This document shows positions 7,177 to 10,000 of a stretch of 10,000 nucleotides of DNA, in pieces. Position 1 is the stretch's first letter, and every line of letters starts with the position of its first letter. Below the pieces are notes generated by a model, which had not been told where the DNA came from, did no database searches, and was given only the letters and a program-made list of their open reading frames with translations. This DNA comes from Calditerrivibrio sp. GTDB lineage: Bacteria > Chrysiogenota > Deferribacteres > Deferribacterales > Calditerrivibrionaceae. The stretch spans positions 1-10,000 of the forward strand of contig JAIWOA010000029.1 in the NCBI GenBank assembly GCA_020217115.1, read 5' to 3'. A program made the translations under genes and the position numbers.

Positions 7177-7854
7177 TTAATCCCTGCTTGGCTTCCATCC
7201 TGAGAATATTGAGCTTATCTCTCCAGACTGGGTTTTAAAGTCGGATACGACTGCGCTGTATATATGGTTTATAAAGAATCCCCATATCAGAAACATAACA
7301 AGATGATGCGTAAATCTTATCCATTGATTGCCTCCAAAACTGAAGATCCATCCAGTTGAAGCATAAAGAGTGCTATCTGGATTGGCTTGAGCCCAGAGTG
7401 CAAAGCCTGAGATAACCTGAAAGATGAATAGGAAGAATAGAGCTATATATGCGAGAAGTGCTACAGGGTTATGACCCAACTTATGTATAGGATTTTTTTC
7501 TAAAAATAGATAAAATTTTAACCAGCTAAAGAGAACCTTTCTCCCATCTTTATTAAATGATCGGGCAAGGTAACCAAAGCTTGAAAATCTGTTCCCTACA
7601 AACAGCCAATAGGATCTGACAATGATACTCACAGCGAAAATTATACCAACAAGGTAGTGTACATACCTTACATAACCCATAATATATGGTGGTTGAAATG
7701 TATCGTGGGTATCTATAAAAGGATTATGTATATAATAGCCTGTTATAGATAAGATTATAATTGAAAATACGTTTACCCAGTGGGTTATCCTTACTGGACC
7801 TTCCCATACATACACGAAGCGCTTTGCAGCACAGTTATTATGTGTAGTAGCCAT
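7177..7854 (-). CDS. hyaC: Ni/Fe-hydrogenase b-type cytochrome subunit
   Basis: This is the integral membrane di-heme cytochrome b that anchors the hydrogenase and passes electrons from H2 to the quinone pool. Its 225 residues match the HyaC/HupC family length. Four hydrophobic segments lie at about residues 26-42, 62-85, 130-155 and 182-203. Candidate heme ligands are H25 (RITHWVN), H66 (RYVHYLVG), H183 or H184 (FTHHLVMF) and H197 (INHIYSA). The motifs GHNPVALLAY and SGFALWAQ are typical of the family. The ATG at 7854 follows a perfect AGGAGG with a 6-nt spacer, and that SD overlaps the large-subunit stop codon. A terminator follows about 15 nt after the stop, so this is the last gene of the operon. 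The symbol is by family analogy. Confidence 0.96.
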   Translation of the reverse strand: MATTHNNCAAKRFVYVWEGPVRITHWVNVFSIIILSITGYYIHNPFIDTHDTFQPPYIMGYVRYVHYLVGIIFAVSIIVRSYWLFVGNRFSSFGYLARSFNKDGRKVLFSWLKFYLFLEKNPIHKLGHNPVALLAYIALFFLFIFQVISGFALWAQANPDSTLYASTGWIFSFGGNQWIRFTHHLVMFLIWGFFINHIYSAVVSDFKTQSGEISSIFSGWKPSRD

Positions 7855-7864
7855 AATATCCCTC

Positions 7865-9577
7865 CTAAAGGACTTTTACCTTTGACTTGAGTTCACCTGT
7901 TTCATCATAAAGATGTACTGCACAAGCAAGGCATGGGTCAAAGGAGTGTATTGTCCTCAATATCTCAAGTGGTTTATTTGGATCAGCAATTGGAGTACCT
8001 ATTAATGATTCCTCATATTGTCCTCTGACCCCCTTTGTATCCCTTGGGGATGCATTCCACGTAGAAGGAACAACTGCCTGATAATTTTTTATCTTTTTGT
8101 CTTCTATTACAATCCAGTGTCCAAGTGCACCCCTTGGAGCTTCATGCCAACCATAACCTTTAGCAGATTTTGGCCAGGTCTCAGGATCCCATTTTTCACC
8201 ATTGTGGGCAGATAGATCCCCTGTCTTTATATTTTGAACGAGCATATCAACCCATTTTGGTAACCTGTTTACAACAATAAGGGTTTCTATAGCCCTTGCA
8301 GCTGTTCTTCCAAGTGTAGAGAAGAGAACTTCAGGTCCAACTCCAAGCTTTTTGAGAACAAAGTCAACTGTATCTTTTACCTCTTTGTGCCCTTTTGCAT
8401 AACCTATTAGCATCCTTGATAATGGACCAACTTCCATAGATTGGTCATCATACCTTGGAGCTTTTACCCATGAGTATTTTTTATCGGTGTCAAGGAATTC
8501 ATAGGGAGGCTTTGGTCCAGTATATTTCCATATCTGTTCACCTTCGTAGGGGTGTTTTGCTTTGTCATCACCACCTGTATATTCATACCATGAATGGGAT
8601 ACATACTCTGTTACCTTTTCCTGATTTACTGGAAGAACTTTTGATAGATCTCCATTTAATATAACTCCTGATGGGAACCATAGATCATTTGGAAAACCAT
8701 TTTGACCTTCTGGAAATTCACCATATGATAGGTAGTTTTTATGACCTGAGCCTATTTTTGCCCATTCAAGATAAAATGGGGCTACGGCAAGAACATCTGG
8801 TATATACACCTGCTCAACAAATTCCTTCGCCATAGCAAAATATTTATTGATCTGTGCTATCTTGTCAGCATTTAGAGCGTTTTGACTTGTAGGATCTATA
8901 GGTATAGACATTCCACCAACTAAGAAAGTTTGTGGGTGTGGATTTTTAGATCCAAGAATTGCGTGCACTTTTATTATCTCTTTTTGCAAGTTTAATGCCT
9001 CAAGATAGTGGGCTACAGCCATCAGATTTGCCTCAGGTGGTAATTTATAAGCTGGATGCCCCCAATAGGCATTGCCAAAGGGTCCAAGTCTTCCTGTTTT
9101 TGCAAATGCTGCTACCTTGTCCTGTACAGACTTAAAATATGTTTCACTGGAGAATTTCCATGGTGAAATGGATTGTTGCAGAGCTGCAGTTTTTTTAGGA
9201 TCAGCTTTGAGAGCAGAAACTATATCAACCCAGTCAAGGGCATGCAGATGATAGAAATGGATAACATGGTCTTGAACGAGCTGAATACCTATAATAAGGT
9301 TTCTCAACATTTCACCATTGAAAGGTACCTTTATTCCAAGGGCATTTTCCACTGCTCTTATGGAGGCTATTGAGTGAACTGTTGTACAAACTCCACAGAA
9401 TCTTTGTGTGAAATACCAGGCATCCCTTGGATCTCTTCCCTGTAAAATCTTTTCTACACCTCTAAACATTGTTGAACTGGACCATGCATCAACAATTTTT
9501 CCATTTTCTACAACTGCTTCTATTCTTAAATGACCTTCTATTCTGGTAATTGGATCAACTACTATTTTTTGTGCCAT
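7865..9577 (-). CDS. hyaB: [NiFe] uptake hydrogenase large (catalytic) subunit
   Basis: This subunit holds the NiFe(CN)2CO active site that splits H2 in the periplasm. The 570 residues are full length for group 1 enzymes. The N-terminal nickel motif is RFCGVC with C61 and C64, preceded by FRGVE (R39-E42). The C-terminal motif is DPCLACAVH with C549 and C552. The active-site SPRD arginine is R512. The 15 residues after H555 (LYDETGELKSKVKVL) fit the C-terminal extension that a HyaD/HybD-type endopeptidase removes after the His once nickel is inserted. There is no signal peptide, as expected for a protein exported with the small subunit's Tat signal. ATG at 9577 is preceded by GGGGGAG, which follows directly on the small-subunit stop codon (TAG at 9588-9590). 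The stop TAG at 7865 lies within the Shine-Dalgarno of the next gene. This indicates tightly coupled translation of the operon. Confidence 0.98.
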   Translation of the reverse strand: MAQKIVVDPITRIEGHLRIEAVVENGKIVDAWSSSTMFRGVEKILQGRDPRDAWYFTQRFCGVCTTVHSIASIRAVENALGIKVPFNGEMLRNLIIGIQLVQDHVIHFYHLHALDWVDIVSALKADPKKTAALQQSISPWKFSSETYFKSVQDKVAAFAKTGRLGPFGNAYWGHPAYKLPPEANLMAVAHYLEALNLQKEIIKVHAILGSKNPHPQTFLVGGMSIPIDPTSQNALNADKIAQINKYFAMAKEFVEQVYIPDVLAVAPFYLEWAKIGSGHKNYLSYGEFPEGQNGFPNDLWFPSGVILNGDLSKVLPVNQEKVTEYVSHSWYEYTGGDDKAKHPYEGEQIWKYTGPKPPYEFLDTDKKYSWVKAPRYDDQSMEVGPLSRMLIGYAKGHKEVKDTVDFVLKKLGVGPEVLFSTLGRTAARAIETLIVVNRLPKWVDMLVQNIKTGDLSAHNGEKWDPETWPKSAKGYGWHEAPRGALGHWIVIEDKKIKNYQAVVPSTWNASPRDTKGVRGQYEESLIGTPIADPNKPLEILRTIHSFDPCLACAVHLYDETGELKSKVKVL

Positions 9578-9587
9578 ATATCTCCCC

Positions 9588-10000
9588 CTATTCTTTATCT
9601 TCTTTTACTTCAACTTCGTTGTTTTCGACCTTTTTAATCAAATTACGGTTTCTTACAAGATTAACTATCCCATGTACGCCAAATACAAGGGCTGATATTC
9701 CAACAATGGTAGTTCCAATCTTAGTTGCAGTTGCCTCTACTCCAAAGCCGGGAACATTTGGTAATCTGTTGTATAGAGGAGTCATGGTATCCCAGAAACC
9801 TGGTTCACTACATCCTGCACAGCCATGACCTGCCATAACAGGCCAGCTAAGACCATCATTCCACCTTACAGTTGGGCAATTATGGAATGTTTCAGGACCT
9901 TTGCATCCCATTTTATACAAACACCAACCTTTCTTGTGGGCATCATCTCCCCATGCTTGTACAAACTGCCCAGCATCAAAATGAGCTCTTCTTTCACAAT
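9588..10000 (-). CDS. hyaA: [NiFe] uptake hydrogenase small subunit, C-terminal part (5' end outside window)
   Basis: This is the electron-transferring small subunit of a membrane-bound respiratory hydrogenase; it carries three FeS clusters from the NiFe site to the cytochrome. The visible 136 residues begin [10 protein letters not shown], the frame being open to the window edge. Fragment residues C1, C26 and C32 fit the distal [4Fe-4S] ligands (the His ligand lies just outside), and C41, C60 and C63 (GHGCAGC) fit the medial [3Fe-4S] cluster; these spacings match E. coli HyaA. A hydrophobic helix at fragment residues 94-116 ([15 protein letters not shown]), followed by basic and then acidic residues, is the usual C-terminal membrane anchor. 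The only in-frame start-like codon near 9920 is a TTG inside the conserved WCLYKMGC motif, so it is not the real start. The signal peptide and proximal cluster, which would show oxygen tolerance, are not visible. Family assignment is secure; the symbol could equally be hydA or hupS. Confidence 0.96.
   Translation of the reverse strand, partial: CERRAHFDAGQFVQAWGDDAHKKGWCLYKMGCKGPETFHNCPTVRWNDGLSWPVMAGHGCAGCSEPGFWDTMTPLYNRLPNVPGFGVEATATKIGTTIVGISALVFGVHGIVNLVRNRNLIKKVENNEVEVKEDKE

Noticed and set aside
9588..9920. A separate 110-residue protein starting at the TTG at 9920.
   Set aside because: The frame is open upstream to the window edge and encodes the conserved distal-cluster region of the hydrogenase small subunit, so this is an internal Leu codon.
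9588..10000. Calling the hydrogenase oxygen-tolerant (proximal 4Fe-3S type).
   Set aside because: The extra cysteines that decide this lie in the N-terminal half of the small subunit, outside the window. The visible medial and distal motifs do not discriminate.

Overview
The window is AT-rich chromosomal DNA from what looks like an anaerobic or microaerophilic Gram-negative bacterium with a respiratory H2-oxidising chain. All twelve genes lie on the minus strand, so transcription runs from high to low coordinates. The protein set (membrane-bound [NiFe] hydrogenase with a b-type cytochrome, RnfC, thermophile-like Lys/Glu-rich housekeeping enzymes) and the AT-rich codons would fit a Deferribacterota-type organism such as Deferribacter or Calditerrivibrio. 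That placement is an impression from protein style and was not tested.

Region 1 (10000 to about 7130) is the 3' part of a group 1 uptake hydrogenase operon. It holds the C-terminal 136 residues of the small FeS subunit with its membrane anchor, the complete large NiFe subunit, and the complete di-heme cytochrome b. The genes are packed with stop codons inside or beside the next Shine-Dalgarno sequence. A clear rho-independent terminator follows. No maturation protease follows in this operon.

Region 2 (7108 to 3629) starts with a strong sigma70-like promoter whose -10 box lies only 6 nt before the ATG. It encodes a membrane-anchored GerMN-like protein, RNase PH, the RdgB/HAM1 nucleotide-house-cleaning pyrophosphatase and a penicillin-binding transpeptidase. 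The last three genes are joined by 4-nt ATGA overlaps. The order gerM-like, rph, rdgB matches Bacillus subtilis. The transpeptidase has an intact acyl-serine domain behind what looks like a decayed glycosyltransferase (GT51) domain, which is the most unusual protein in the window.

Region 3 (3588 to 1) starts with a sigma70-like promoter and encodes ribose-5-phosphate isomerase B, serine hydroxymethyltransferase, dCMP deaminase, RnfC and the first codons of a probable rnfD. GlyA (methylene-tetrahydrofolate) and dCMP deaminase (dUMP) both supply thymidylate synthase, so the front of this operon is a nucleotide-precursor unit. The Rnf genes (ferredoxin:NAD+ oxidoreductase) are attached behind it.

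I see no mobile elements, tRNA or rRNA genes, CRISPR arrays or riboswitches. Every plus-strand reading frame is a shadow of a minus-strand gene. I found no convincing new multi-gene system. The items most worth checking are the degenerate GT51 domain, the possible leaderless promoter and the Rnf fusion to a nucleotide operon.
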